A DNA stretch of 64,000 nt from Verrucomicrobiota bacterium (GTDB lineage: Bacteria; Verrucomicrobiota; Verrucomicrobiia; Limisphaerales; PALSA-1396): positions 23,156-87,155 of the forward strand of contig JACQFP010000002.1 in assembly GCA_016200005.1 (NCBI GenBank), written 5' to 3'. Of this stretch, positions 42,296 to 50,589 are shown piece after piece. A program made the position numbers and the translations under genes. The notes under the pieces were generated by a model. That model did not search any database and was not told the DNA's origin. It saw only the letters and a program-made list of their open reading frames with translations. Each line of letters opens with the position of its first letter. Position 1 is the stretch's first letter.

Positions 42296-42902
42296 GTTTT
42301 ATCGCGTCTATGGCAAGCTCGTGCGGGACTTCGCTATTCAAGCCGGACTGACGGACACGGAGGCGGACGAGGTCGTGCAGGAAACCGCCATCGCAATGGC
42401 GCGGAATCTGCCGGAGTTCCGGTACGATCCCAAGGTGTGCCGGTTCAAGACGTGGTTGCTCAATCAGACTTCGTGGCGGATCAAGGACCAGTTCAAGAAA
42501 CGGAGACAGGTTGGAGTTCAAGCTTCAGCTTGTCCCCAACCGGCGGTTTTCCAGGGCACGCTAAAGCGTGAACTCCAACGCGATGACACGGCGCGCACGG
42601 CAACGATCGAGCGCGTTGCTGATCCGGCGGCGATCAATCTGGACGCACTGTTCGAAACCGAGTGGCGCAAGAATTTGCTGGCGACGGCGCTGGAGCGGCT
42701 GAAAGCAAAGTTCAGTCTGAAGCAAATTCAGATGTTCGATCTGAACGTGCTCAAGGAATGGCCGGCCGCGGACGTGGCCAAGTCGCTGGGGGTCAGCCTG
42801 GCCAATGTGTATGTGACGAAGCATCGTATCGCGACGGCGTTGAAGAAGGAGATGGCGCGGTTGGAGCGGGAGATTGAGAAAGGCGTGAAACGTGAGGCGT
42901 GA
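42198..42902 (+). CDS. Sigma-70 family RNA polymerase sigma factor with repeat insertion
   Basis: 234 residues starting MMTMASDEHSSIQTRPSLLN, the opening typical of a Verrucomicrobia/Planctomycetes ECF-like group. Region 2 has WQEFYRVYGKLVRDFA and EADEVVQETAIAMARNLPEFRYDP. Region 4 has the helix-turn-helix WPAADVAKSLGVSLANVYVTKHR. Between regions 2 and 4, residues about 105-128 (VGVQASACPQPAVFQGTLK) are encoded by a 70-bp palindromic repeat, so the linker is altered but the frame is kept. The C-terminus runs into a tandem repeat (GVKREA). No anti-sigma gene is adjacent. Confidence 0.9.
   Translation: MMTMASDEHSSIQTRPSLLNRLKTGEDAESWQEFYRVYGKLVRDFAIQAGLTDTEADEVVQETAIAMARNLPEFRYDPKVCRFKTWLLNQTSWRIKDQFKKRRQVGVQASACPQPAVFQGTLKRELQRDDTARTATIERVADPAAINLDALFETEWRKNLLATALERLKAKFSLKQIQMFDLNVLKEWPAADVAKSLGVSLANVYVTKHRIATALKKEMARLEREIEKGVKREA
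42510..42579. repeat. 70-bp palindromic element inside the sigma-factor gene
   Basis: It begins GTTGGAGTTCAAGCTTCAGC and ends CACGCTAAAGCGTGAACTCC then AAC. The outer 10 bases of both ends are perfect reverse complements, and each end has a small internal hairpin. It is in frame and without stop codons. A half copy is at 11172. Confidence 0.8.
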
Positions 42903-42937
42903 GGCGTGAAATGTGAAGCGTGAGGCGTGAAGCGTGG
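42884..42937. repeat. Tandem repeat of CGTGAGGCGTGAA type
   Basis: Words CGTGAGG, CGTGAAA, TGTGAAG and CGTGAAG follow each other for about 54 bp. The first few bases encode the last codons and stop of the sigma factor. Confidence 0.7.
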
Positions 42938-42997
42938 AAGTTTCCACTGCGTGCGCGACGACTTCACGCAGGATGCTTCAAGTCTGTCCGAAGATGG

Positions 42998-43197
42998 TAG
43001 CCACCGACGTAGAACTCGACGGTTTGTTGCCGGACATCGTGCTCGTGTCGCTGCGGAGCGCGGACAGCTTTGTCCGCAAGTTCGCGAAACCGTGAACGAA
43101 ACACGCGGACAAGGCTGTCCGCGCTCCGGCAACGTGGATAGGTGGATTTGTCAGGGGGATTGGTCGAAATTGTCCGCCTCGTTACCTCGTCGGCTAC
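42998..43197. repeat. Nested composite of GTAGCC-type repeat with a second element inside
   Basis: The outer arms, GTAGCCACCGACGTAGAACT and ACCTCGTCGGCTAC (43184-43197), match the family of 1728-1802. Inside lies another hairpin element (43055-43127), so one repeat was apparently inserted into another. The region 42903-43281 contains no gene I can support; it is repeats plus the presumed upstream region of the aminotransferase. Confidence 0.65.
43055..43127. repeat. Palindromic element GGAGCGCGGACAG type
   Basis: GGAGCGCGGACAGCTTTGTC at the left pairs with CGCGGACAAGGCTGTCCGCG plus CTCC at the right. It shares its GGAGCGCGG ends with the element in the glycosyltransferase (21993) and with 44667-44763. 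Confidence 0.7.
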
Positions 43198-43281
43198 GAC
43201 GCTGCCGGTCCTGCGCACATTCTTTCAAGCCGGTTCATTTGTGGCTTGTTCACTGTTCCCTTGATCGAATATTCTCCGCTC

Positions 43282-44613
43282 ATGTCCGCCTCCGATTCAA
43301 TGTCACGCCGCGAGTTCCTTGCTGCCTCCTCGGCGGCGTTGCTCACTGGCGCGCTCACTCCGGCGAATGCGACGGCGGCCGAGTCTGGTGCCGCGACGAA
43401 ACTCGCGATTAACGGCGGCGAGAAGGCGGTCAAACAATCGCCGAAACTGCCCATCCGCTGGGGCGAGCCGGAACGCGAGCGACTGAACGCCATGCTCGGT
43501 CAGGACTCGCTCTTTTATTGGAAAGGCCCGCAGACAACGCTGTTGATCGAGCGGTTCAAGAAAGTATGTCCGGTGAAATACGTCATGCCGTGCTCGTCTG
43601 GCACGGCGGCGTTGCACATCGCTGTCGCCGCGACGGGCATCGGGCCGGGCGATGAAGTCATCACGTCGCCGATCACGGACATCGGCACGGTCATCGGCGT
43701 AATCTATCAGCAAGGCGTGCCGGTGTTCGCCGACCTTGGTGGCAGCACTTACAATCTCGACCCAGCCGATGTTGAGCGCCGCATCACGCCCAAGACCAAG
43801 GCCATCATCGCCGTGCATCTGTGTGGCAATCCGTGCGACATGCAGGCATTGAAGGCCATCGCGGACAAGCATGGGCTGCTGTTGATCGAGGACGCGGCGC
43901 AAGCCTGGGGCGCGAAGTATCGCGGGCAACCCATCGGCACCATCGGCCATTTCGCTTGCTTCTCGTTGCAAAACTCGAAGCACATCACCTGCGGCGACGG
44001 CGGTCTTGTCGGCTCAAATGACGAACGATTCGGCCCCCTGTTGCAAAAGTTCGGTGACAAGGGATTTGATCGTCTCAAAGGCGGCTTGTTCGAATCGTTC
44101 GCCACGAATTATCGGATGAGCGAACCGCAGGCGGCGGTGGCGGCGGCCCAACTGGAACGACTCGAAGGCATCATCAGCAAACGCGCCCGTCTGGGGAATC
44201 TGCTTACGGAAAAAATCGCCCGTCTGCCCGGCTTGTTGCCGCATCAGGTGCATCCCGAAGACCGCTGTGGATACTGGTTCTACTTTTTCCGCATTAAGCC
44301 GGGCGCGTTTCGCTGCGACCGTGCGGAGTTTGTGAAGGCACTGGCAGCGGAGGGCGCGGAAGCTTCTGCTGGCTACATCCCGGTGCCGTTACATCGCAAC
44401 CCGGTGTTTTTGAAGCACGCCTTCTTCGATGGGCGATGGCCCATTCGCGAATTCGGGCTGACGACGATGGATTACTCGAAACATCAGACGCGCGAAGCCG
44501 AGGCAATCTTGCAAACTGGCATCCGGATCACGATCCATGAGGCGATGACGGAGGACCACATCGTGAGTGTGGCCGAAGCGATTCGAAAAGTGGCGCGGCA
44601 TTATGCAGCGTAA
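43282..44613 (+). CDS. DegT/DnrJ/EryC1-type PLP aminotransferase with Tat signal
   Basis: 443 residues from ATG 43282; ATG 43300 is possible. The N-terminus has a twin-arginine signal, MSRREFLAASSAALLTGAL, which is unusual for this sugar-aminotransferase fold. The catalytic region has PCSSGTAALHIA, EDAAQAWGAKYRG, and the PLP-binding Lys in FSLQNSKHITCGDGG. The C-terminal half has YRMSEPQAAVAAAQL and MTEDHIVSVAEAI. Family members transaminate keto-sugars on nucleotides. Why one is exported is unclear: the cofactor must be loaded before Tat transport, and the substrate may be a periplasmic sugar. It precedes an epimerase and a DHDPS-family gene. Confidence 0.87.
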   Translation: MSASDSMSRREFLAASSAALLTGALTPANATAAESGAATKLAINGGEKAVKQSPKLPIRWGEPERERLNAMLGQDSLFYWKGPQTTLLIERFKKVCPVKYVMPCSSGTAALHIAVAATGIGPGDEVITSPITDIGTVIGVIYQQGVPVFADLGGSTYNLDPADVERRITPKTKAIIAVHLCGNPCDMQALKAIADKHGLLLIEDAAQAWGAKYRGQPIGTIGHFACFSLQNSKHITCGDGGLVGSNDERFGPLLQKFGDKGFDRLKGGLFESFATNYRMSEPQAAVAAAQLERLEGIISKRARLGNLLTEKIARLPGLLPHQVHPEDRCGYWFYFFRIKPGAFRCDRAEFVKALAAEGAEASAGYIPVPLHRNPVFLKHAFFDGRWPIREFGLTTMDYSKHQTREAEAILQTGIRITIHEAMTEDHIVSVAEAIRKVARHYAA

Positions 44614-44666
44614 GAGCTCGCCTGAAAAATGTGGCTGCCAAGGTAATGGCATGTTGCCCAAACCAC

Positions 44667-44763
44667 GGAGCGCGGAGCGCCGAGTCCGCGTGTTCCCAAT
44701 CCGCCAGCAATTCAAAACCTTTTCGGCAGGCGATCTTCGCGCGGACAAGGCTGTCCGCGCTCC
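44667..44763. repeat. 97-bp palindromic element, possible terminator
   Basis: The left end GGAGCGCGGAGCGCCGAGTC faces the right end CGCGGACAAGGCTGTCCGCG plus CTCC. The right hairpin is followed by TTTTTCATTC, so it may also work as the transcription terminator of the aminotransferase gene. Confidence 0.65.
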
Positions 44764-44835
44764 TTTTTCATTCGGGCAACACGCTCTTTCGGATCTGCAC
44801 TCCACCTCGTTACCTCAGAGGATACGGCGACACGC

Positions 44836-45888
44836 ATGAACTCTTTCAACCCGCTGGACTTGCCTGAGCAAATCGAAACCGAGGAGCAGCTCGATGAGCT
44901 TCTCACCCGTCCAAGCGCTACGCTGCTGGATTTTATCAAGACGGTCTCCAGTCCGCTGGTCGTTCTCGGCGCCGGCGGCAAAATGGGACCAACCCTCGCA
45001 GTGCTGGCAAAGCGGGCCGCCACCGCCGCAAACCATCCGCTGGACGTCATCGCCGTGAGCCGGTTCAGCGACACTCGCGCGCGGCAGTGGCTCGAAAGTC
45101 AGGGCGTCAGAACACTGAGCTGCGATCTGCTGGCCGAGCGTGCAGTCAAGCAACTGCCGGAAGCGGAGAACTTGATTTACATGGTCGGGTTGAAATTTGG
45201 AACGGGACAGAATCCCGCGGCAACCTGGGCGATGAACACCATCGTACCGGCGCGGGTGATGGAGCGTTACCCGCGCGCACGCCTCGTGGCGTTATCGACG
45301 GGAAATGTTTATCCGCTCACCGAGGTCAGCCGCGGTGGCTCGGTGGAAACGGACCCGCTGACGCCGCTGGGCGAATATGCGAACGCGACTGTCGGACGGG
45401 AACGCATCTTCGAATTCTATTCGTGCGCTCAAGACACGCCGGTTGCGCTGCTTCGGCTTTTCTATGCAGTTGAATTGCGTTACGGCGTGCTGGTTGACAT
45501 TGGCCGAAAGGTTTCCACCGGTCAGCCTATCGAGCTAGCCAACGGCTATTTTAATTGCATCTGGCAGCGTGACGCAAACGACCTGGTCCTCCGCGCGTTG
45601 TCGCTGACCTCCTCCCCGCCGAGCGTATGGAACTTATGCCGACCTGAAATTTTCTCCGTGCGCGCGGTTGCCGCGCGGTTTGGCGAATTGTTTGGGCGAC
45701 CGCCGCAGCTTGTCGGCAAGGAAGCGCCGACGTCCTTGATTGGAAATCCTACCCGGCTCTGCGCGCAACTGGGCCGACCTTCTGTGCAACTTGAGACGAT
45801 GCTGCGCTGGATTGCGCATTGGTTAAAGCAAGGCGGACGCAATCTCGGCAGACCCACTCATTTCGAGGTTCGCGATGGAAACTATTGA
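44836..45888 (+). CDS. NAD-dependent epimerase/dehydratase-like SDR protein
   Basis: 350 residues. The Rossmann motif is VLGAGGKMGP near residue 40, after an N-terminal helical extension. ALSTGNVYPL contains the Ser/Tyr region of extended SDRs, though the following Lys of YxxxK is not obvious. The gene overlaps the next by 14 bp (ATG 45875 inside its end) and is in the cluster with aminotransferase, DHDPS-family protein and GH5-like hydrolase. It may act on a modified sugar acid; the exact reaction is unknown. Confidence 0.78.
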   Translation: MNSFNPLDLPEQIETEEQLDELLTRPSATLLDFIKTVSSPLVVLGAGGKMGPTLAVLAKRAATAANHPLDVIAVSRFSDTRARQWLESQGVRTLSCDLLAERAVKQLPEAENLIYMVGLKFGTGQNPAATWAMNTIVPARVMERYPRARLVALSTGNVYPLTEVSRGGSVETDPLTPLGEYANATVGRERIFEFYSCAQDTPVALLRLFYAVELRYGVLVDIGRKVSTGQPIELANGYFNCIWQRDANDLVLRALSLTSSPPSVWNLCRPEIFSVRAVAARFGELFGRPPQLVGKEAPTSLIGNPTRLCAQLGRPSVQLETMLRWIAHWLKQGGRNLGRPTHFEVRDGNY

Positions 45889-47005
45889 CCAGGTGCGGGC
45901 GAAGCTCGGCGAAGGACCGGTCATCCCGGCCTGCCCGCTGGCGCTGAACGCGAGGCGCAAGCTGGACGAACGCCGTGAACGCGCGCTGTTCCGTTACTAT
46001 CTTGCCGCTGGTGTGGGTGGACTTGCAGTCGGTGTGCATACGACACAATTTGCCATTCGCGATCCGAAGGTGGGACTGTTTCGCCCCGTGCTCCAATTGG
46101 CCGCGGCGGAGCTCCGAGGCAGTCGAAGTCAGCCGGCTCGCAAGAGCAAATCCGAAATCCGAAATTCGAAATCCGAAAAAGGACAAGGCTTGGAGAATTC
46201 GGCTGCCACGAAAATTGGAGTCGCCGGGATCTGCGGACGGACGAAACAGGCGGTTGCTGAGGCCGAGTTGATTCGCGAACTCGGTTTTCATGCGGGGTTG
46301 CTGAGTCTCGGTGCGCTTAAGTCCGCCAGTGAGGATGAATTGCTTGCGCATTGTCGCGCGGTGGCTGAAATCATTCCGCTGTTTGGATTTTATTTGCAGC
46401 CTGCGGTTGGCGGTCGAGTCCTGCCTTATTCATTCTGGCGGCGCTTTGCGGAGATTGGGAATGTGGTCGCCATCAAGATAGCGCCGTTCAATCGCTATCA
46501 GACGCTCGATGTCGTGCGGGCCGTCGCCGAGAGCGGGCGGGACGACATCGCGCTCTACACCGGGAATGACGACAGCATCGTGATGGACTTGTTGACGCCG
46601 TTTCGTTTTCAAGTTGGCGGCAAGACAGTCGAGCGGCGCATTGTCGGCGGATTGTTGGGTCATTGGGCCGTGTGGACAAAGAAGGCTGTTGAACTTCACG
46701 CTGAGTGTCGTCGCGCGGCTCAAACGGGCGAGGCGATTCCCGTCGAGTTACTGCGTCGCGGCGTTGAGGTCACCGACGCAAACGCCGCATTCTTTGACGC
46801 GGCGAACAATTACGCCGGTTGCATTCCGGGAATTCACGCGGTGCTGTGCCGGCAGGCTTTGCTCGAAGGCGTTTGGTGTCTTGATCCAATGGAGACGCTC
46901 AGCTCCGGACAGCGCGAGGAGATCGACCGGGTTTACCGCGCCTATCCGCACTTGAACGATGACGCGTTTGTCGCCCAACACCGGGAGGAATGGTTGCGTG
47001 ATTAG
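45875..47005 (+). CDS. Dihydrodipicolinate synthase-family (class I aldolase) protein
   Basis: 376 residues. Core motifs are ALFRYYLAAGVGGLAVGVHTT near residue 40, IGVAGICGRTKQAVAEAEL after the insertion, and the Schiff-base Lys in NVVAIKIAPFNR (near residue 205). This is a NAL/DHDPS superfamily aldolase of about 300 residues in standard form. Residues about 92-102 (KSKSEIRNSKS) are encoded by a TCCGAAA-type repeat and fall in a loop after the first barrel elements. Probably cleaves or condenses a keto acid in the sugar pathway of its cluster (inference). Confidence 0.82.
   Translation: METIDQVRAKLGEGPVIPACPLALNARRKLDERRERALFRYYLAAGVGGLAVGVHTTQFAIRDPKVGLFRPVLQLAAAELRGSRSQPARKSKSEIRNSKSEKGQGLENSAATKIGVAGICGRTKQAVAEAELIRELGFHAGLLSLGALKSASEDELLAHCRAVAEIIPLFGFYLQPAVGGRVLPYSFWRRFAEIGNVVAIKIAPFNRYQTLDVVRAVAESGRDDIALYTGNDDSIVMDLLTPFRFQVGGKTVERRIVGGLLGHWAVWTKKAVELHAECRRAAQTGEAIPVELLRRGVEVTDANAAFFDAANNYAGCIPGIHAVLCRQALLEGVWCLDPMETLSSGQREEIDRVYRAYPHLNDDAFVAQHREEWLRD
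46148..46180. repeat. TCCGAAATCC-type repeat inside the aldolase gene
   Basis: AAATCCGAAATCCGAAATTC and CGAAATCCGAAAAA occur back to back within the coding frame. Only the left-arm type is present. The same word builds the inverted repeats at 2698-2830 and 32430-32572. Confidence 0.75.
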
Positions 47006-48488
47006 CGTGCGGCCAGCCGAAGTGCTTCGATGTCTCCGACTGTTGGGCGTTGGCGGAGCGTTGTTGATCAGCCTGACACTGCTTCACGCGCAGAAGGCAA
47101 GCTCCCTGGTCACGAACCTGGCCAAGGTCCGGGTGGCGCAGGGTGGGCGGACGTTCGTCACCGAGCGTGGCCAGCCCTTCGTTCCCTTTGGCGTGAATTA
47201 CTACCGGCCGGGCACGGGCTGGGCGCCGCAGGTTTGGAGGAAGTTCGACGCGGAAGCAACGCGGCGCGACTTCGCGCGCATGAAGGAACTCGGCGTGAAT
47301 TGTGTGCGGGTGTTCCTCAGCTACGGATCGTTTTACATGGAGCCGGACAAATTGAAGCCGGAGGGCCTGGCGAAGTTCGACCAATTTCTTGCGCTGGCCG
47401 AGTCCGAGGGGATTTACGTGCATCCGACCGGCCCGGATCATTGGGAGGAGGTGCCGGGATGGGCGCGAGGCGATCGCATTGCGGACGAAAAGGTCCTCAG
47501 CGCGCTGGAATCGTTCTGGAAACTTTTTGCCGCGCGCTACCGTGGACGGCACGTGATTTTTGCCTATGACCTGCGCAACGAGCCGGAAGTGGCCTGGGAC
47601 AACGCGGTGATGAAGGAGAAATGGAATCGCTGGTTGGAGCAGAGATACGGGTCGGCGGACAAACTTGCGGAGGCGTGGAACGCGACCAACCGAGCGATTC
47701 AACTCGGCAGCGTGCCGGCGCCTGAGCCGAAGGACGCGTCGGGCAGCCGGGAGTTGCTGGATTATCAATTGTTTCGCGAGGAGGTCGCCGACGCATGGAC
47801 ACGCCGACAGGTTGCCGCCGTCAAGTCCGTCGATCCGCAGGCGCTGGTCACGGTGGGTTTGATTCAATGGTCGGTGCCCTCACTGTTGCCCGGCGTGCAA
47901 CATTATTCCGGTTTTCGTCCGGAGCGACAGGCCCGGCTGCTGGATTTTCTTGAGATCCATTTCTATCCGCTGGAACACGGCGCGTTGGAATATCGCAGCG
48001 ACGAAGAGGAGGTGCGCAACCTGGCTTATCTGGAAAGTGTGGTGCGGGAGGTGGCGCGTCCGGGCAAACCGGTGGTCGTCGCCGAATTCGGCTGGTATGG
48101 CGGTGGCAAACCGACTTTCGATGGCGGAACGCATCCGGCGGCCAGTGAGGAGCAACAAGCGCGGTGGTGCCAGCGCGTGGTCGAGATCACGGCAGGCTTG
48201 GCCACCGGCTGGTTGAATTGGGGATTCTACGATCAACCGGAAGCGACGGACACCAGCCAGCTCACCGGCCTGTTGACGTGCGACGGCAAACTCAAAGCCT
48301 GGGGAAAAAAATTCAAGGAACTGGCCGACCAATTTCAGGCCCGACCACCGGCCCCTCGGAAACTGAATCCTCGGCCGGCGCTGGATTGGTCCCTTTGCCT
48401 GACGAGTGCCGCGGCCCAGAACAAATTCCGCGAGGAATATGGTCGGGCATTTCAAAACGATGAGGTAATCGCGCACCCGAAGCGCTGA
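46998..48488 (+). CDS. Secreted GH5-like glycoside hydrolase
   Basis: 496 residues from GTG 46998, overlapping the aldolase stop. The signal peptide is RCLRLLGVGGALLISLTLLHAQ. The TIM barrel has FGVNYYRPGTGW, CVRVFLSYGSFY, the acid/base Glu in YDLRNEPEVAW (about residue 194) and the nucleophile Glu in VVVAEFGWYGG (about 360). These are the retaining GH5/GH42-like clan A pair. Probably degrades a plant or algal beta-glycan; the substrate cannot be read from the sequence. It closes the sugar cluster. Confidence 0.87.
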   Translation: MISVRPAEVLRCLRLLGVGGALLISLTLLHAQKASSLVTNLAKVRVAQGGRTFVTERGQPFVPFGVNYYRPGTGWAPQVWRKFDAEATRRDFARMKELGVNCVRVFLSYGSFYMEPDKLKPEGLAKFDQFLALAESEGIYVHPTGPDHWEEVPGWARGDRIADEKVLSALESFWKLFAARYRGRHVIFAYDLRNEPEVAWDNAVMKEKWNRWLEQRYGSADKLAEAWNATNRAIQLGSVPAPEPKDASGSRELLDYQLFREEVADAWTRRQVAAVKSVDPQALVTVGLIQWSVPSLLPGVQHYSGFRPERQARLLDFLEIHFYPLEHGALEYRSDEEEVRNLAYLESVVREVARPGKPVVVAEFGWYGGGKPTFDGGTHPAASEEQQARWCQRVVEITAGLATGWLNWGFYDQPEATDTSQLTGLLTCDGKLKAWGKKFKELADQFQARPPAPRKLNPRPALDWSLCLTSAAAQNKFREEYGRAFQNDEVIAHPKR

Positions 48489-48611
48489 GCGGATGGTTCA
48501 TTCGTTAACTCACCTGCCGTTCCATCCGCGGGTTTGATCAGGCCAAAGCAAACTTCCGGAGCAGACGCGGAATCGCTGCTGCTTCGGAAGTCACCGGCGA
48601 GGGTCCCCCAA

Positions 48612-48983
48612 CTATTCCACCATCTCCCTGGCGAAAAAAATGTCCGGCGGCAAACGCAGATTGGGGCCGTTGCCGGTGGCGTGAGACGAAAGTTGCAGCC
48701 TGAAGGAATTGATGGCGCGAAGAACGTCTCCGGGAAGGTTGGCCAGCCAATAAATCTGCGACCGAACCTGCCTGAGCACCGTTTTGAAACAGGTGATGAA
48801 TTGATAGGCGGCGTACACGGTCAGTGCCGCCACCAGCGTACCGCCAAACCAGAAACCGGCCTCGCGAATCTCCACCGAGTAAGGACAGCCGATCACGACC
48901 AGGAAAGTCCCGCCCACCAGCACCAATCCGGACAACTGCGTAAACCCGCTTGCTACTTTTGATTTTATGCTTTGCAGCACCAT
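48612..48983 (-). CDS. Hypothetical small membrane protein
   Basis: 123 residues from ATG 48983 (MVLQSIKSKVASGF). Two hydrophobic helices (LVLVGGTFLVVIGC and FGGTLVAALTVYAAYQFI), then a cytoplasmic or periplasmic tail with RSQIYWLANLPGDVLRAIN. No family is recognised. Lone gene between convergent clusters. Coding status is plausible because no other frame is open here. Confidence 0.5.
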   Translation of the reverse strand: MVLQSIKSKVASGFTQLSGLVLVGGTFLVVIGCPYSVEIREAGFWFGGTLVAALTVYAAYQFITCFKTVLRQVRSQIYWLANLPGDVLRAINSFRLQLSSHATGNGPNLRLPPDIFFAREMVE

Positions 48984-49140
48984 GGTGCATTGCAAAGCAT
49001 GATTGTTGCCAGACTTCCGGAAGCTGGTTTAAACGATCATCGCCCGAGTCGGACGCAGCAGGGATGGTCAGGACGGCTGTGACGGATGCCGGAGCCGTGG
49101 TAAGGAAATCAACCGTTTGAGGCGCATTACGGCCCGCGCC

Positions 49141-49461
49141 TCAATAGCCCAGTTCCGCCTTCCTTTTTTCCGCGGTGGGCAGGGGGTCTTTTTTGGCAAC
49201 GATGGCGCTCTGTCCCGATTCTTTTAACCGTACGCTTTCTGTCCTGTTCCATTCCACGTTGTCCTGAAATTCAGCAGGGAGGTCGGCTTCGGCATAGATG
49301 GCTTCCACCGGACACTCCGCCACACAGGCCGTGCAATCGATACATTCATCGGGGTGAATCACCAGTTGGTTTTCGATTTCGTAGAAGCAGGCCACAGGAC
49401 AGACCTCCACACAGTCGGTGAATTTGCAATCGACACATTTACTGGTAACGATGTGAGCCAT
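49141..49461 (-). CDS. fdxA: 7Fe ferredoxin ([3Fe-4S][4Fe-4S])
   Basis: 106 residues from ATG 49461 (MAHIVTSKC). Cysteines C9, C17 and C50 fit the [3Fe-4S] ligands and C21, C40, C43 and C46 the [4Fe-4S] ligands of Azotobacter ferredoxin I-type proteins, with one-residue offset. An extra Cys12 is also conserved in that family. A soluble electron carrier; partner unknown. The 297-bp gap upstream (49462-49758) holds nothing I can support. Confidence 0.92.
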   Translation of the reverse strand: MAHIVTSKCVDCKFTDCVEVCPVACFYEIENQLVIHPDECIDCTACVAECPVEAIYAEADLPAEFQDNVEWNRTESVRLKESGQSAIVAKKDPLPTAEKRKAELGY

Positions 49462-49758
49462 AATTGACCTTTTGTTTGATGCGCTGTATCGGCCGCCAGC
49501 ATCAGTCCGCCGGCTGGAATTTGCAACAGGAATTGACGCCGTTCTCAAACGACCTCGTCAAAGTTCGCGTCCCGCAACCACCGGCCGGCGCCTCTTTGCG
49601 AAAAGTTCTTAAGGCGTTTGTCGGGGCGGAGTCGTCTTCCGGCCAATCACCCAGGGTCGCGTTCGCCCGGCCTCGCCCGGCTTCCATTGCCCAAGAGGCG
49701 ACCGCTGTTTGAGCAGAAACCACACGCTCCCTTGCGCCGGCCGGACTTACATTCTTCA

Positions 49759-50547
49759 TCAACTCAAATACCGCTCCACCGTCCGGGCCGACAGCGAGTG
49801 CAAATCAATGAAGGTCAGGAAGTCGATGGTCTTGAATTCGCGGTCGATGGCGGGCGGACCACAAATTTTTGCGCCGAAGGAAAGATACGCGGCCAGCAAT
49901 TTCGGCACTTTGGACGGTTGCGTCGCCAATCGATCCAGCGGACAGGCCAGTGCCGGCAGCGGAACGGTCCGCCACTCCAGTTTTACCAGGTGTTTCCGCT
50001 GTAACTCGGCATACATCGAAGCGCCTTCGAGCGGGTCCTGCGAGGTGAGCGAACTGCAACCAATCAGGTAGCGCGCCGCCCGCTCCCGCGCGTAGGCCGC
50101 GACTCCTTTCCAAAGCAAATTCAGCACGGCGAGGTTGCGATGATCCTTGTGCACGCAAGCGCGGCCCAGCTCCAACAACTGTCCGCGCAACGGTTCATAC
50201 GGTGCAAAATCAAATTCCTGCTCGCTGTAATACCCGCGCTTCGCCGCCGCCGTGGCACCGGTTTGCAGCCGATAAGTGCCGACCACCTGATGGGTCTGCA
50301 TCTCCTCGACCACGAGGTGATCGCAAACTTCGTCGAACGGATCGGCGTCCAAACCGGTCGAGAACGAATGCGCCAAACCTTCGTTCAACTCCAGATTGAA
50401 CACCGTGAAGCGGAGTGTTTGAGCAGCGCGAACATCCTCCGGACCCGTCGCAAGACGGGACTCATAGGCGGGCCGTTTATCGCCACTGGGCAGGGAGCGA
50501 ATTCCCTTCCACCAACGTGAGACCAGTGAATTGCTGCGGGTTGCCAT
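49759..50547 (-). CDS. OlsB-like N-acyltransferase (GNAT hemolysin family)
   Basis: 262 residues. It has the family motifs RFTVFNLELNEG, DPFDEVCDHLVVEE, VGTYRLQTG and ELGRACVHKDHRN, typical of acyl-ACP-dependent N-acyltransferases that acylate ornithine. These make ornithine lipids together with an OlsA O-acyltransferase, which is not in the window. The substrate here is unproven. The gene is single, on the minus strand, beside the TRAP transporter. Confidence 0.83.
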   Translation of the reverse strand: MATRSNSLVSRWWKGIRSLPSGDKRPAYESRLATGPEDVRAAQTLRFTVFNLELNEGLAHSFSTGLDADPFDEVCDHLVVEEMQTHQVVGTYRLQTGATAAAKRGYYSEQEFDFAPYEPLRGQLLELGRACVHKDHRNLAVLNLLWKGVAAYARERAARYLIGCSSLTSQDPLEGASMYAELQRKHLVKLEWRTVPLPALACPLDRLATQPSKVPKLLAAYLSFGAKICGPPAIDREFKTIDFLTFIDLHSLSARTVERYLS

Positions 50548-50589
50548 TGATTGTAATTATTCTAAACCTTCGGTTGAACAAGTCGATAG

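Noticed and set aside
42903..43281. Possible small genes between the sigma factor and the aminotransferase
   Set aside because: Short open frames here are translations of palindromic repeats with no start context.
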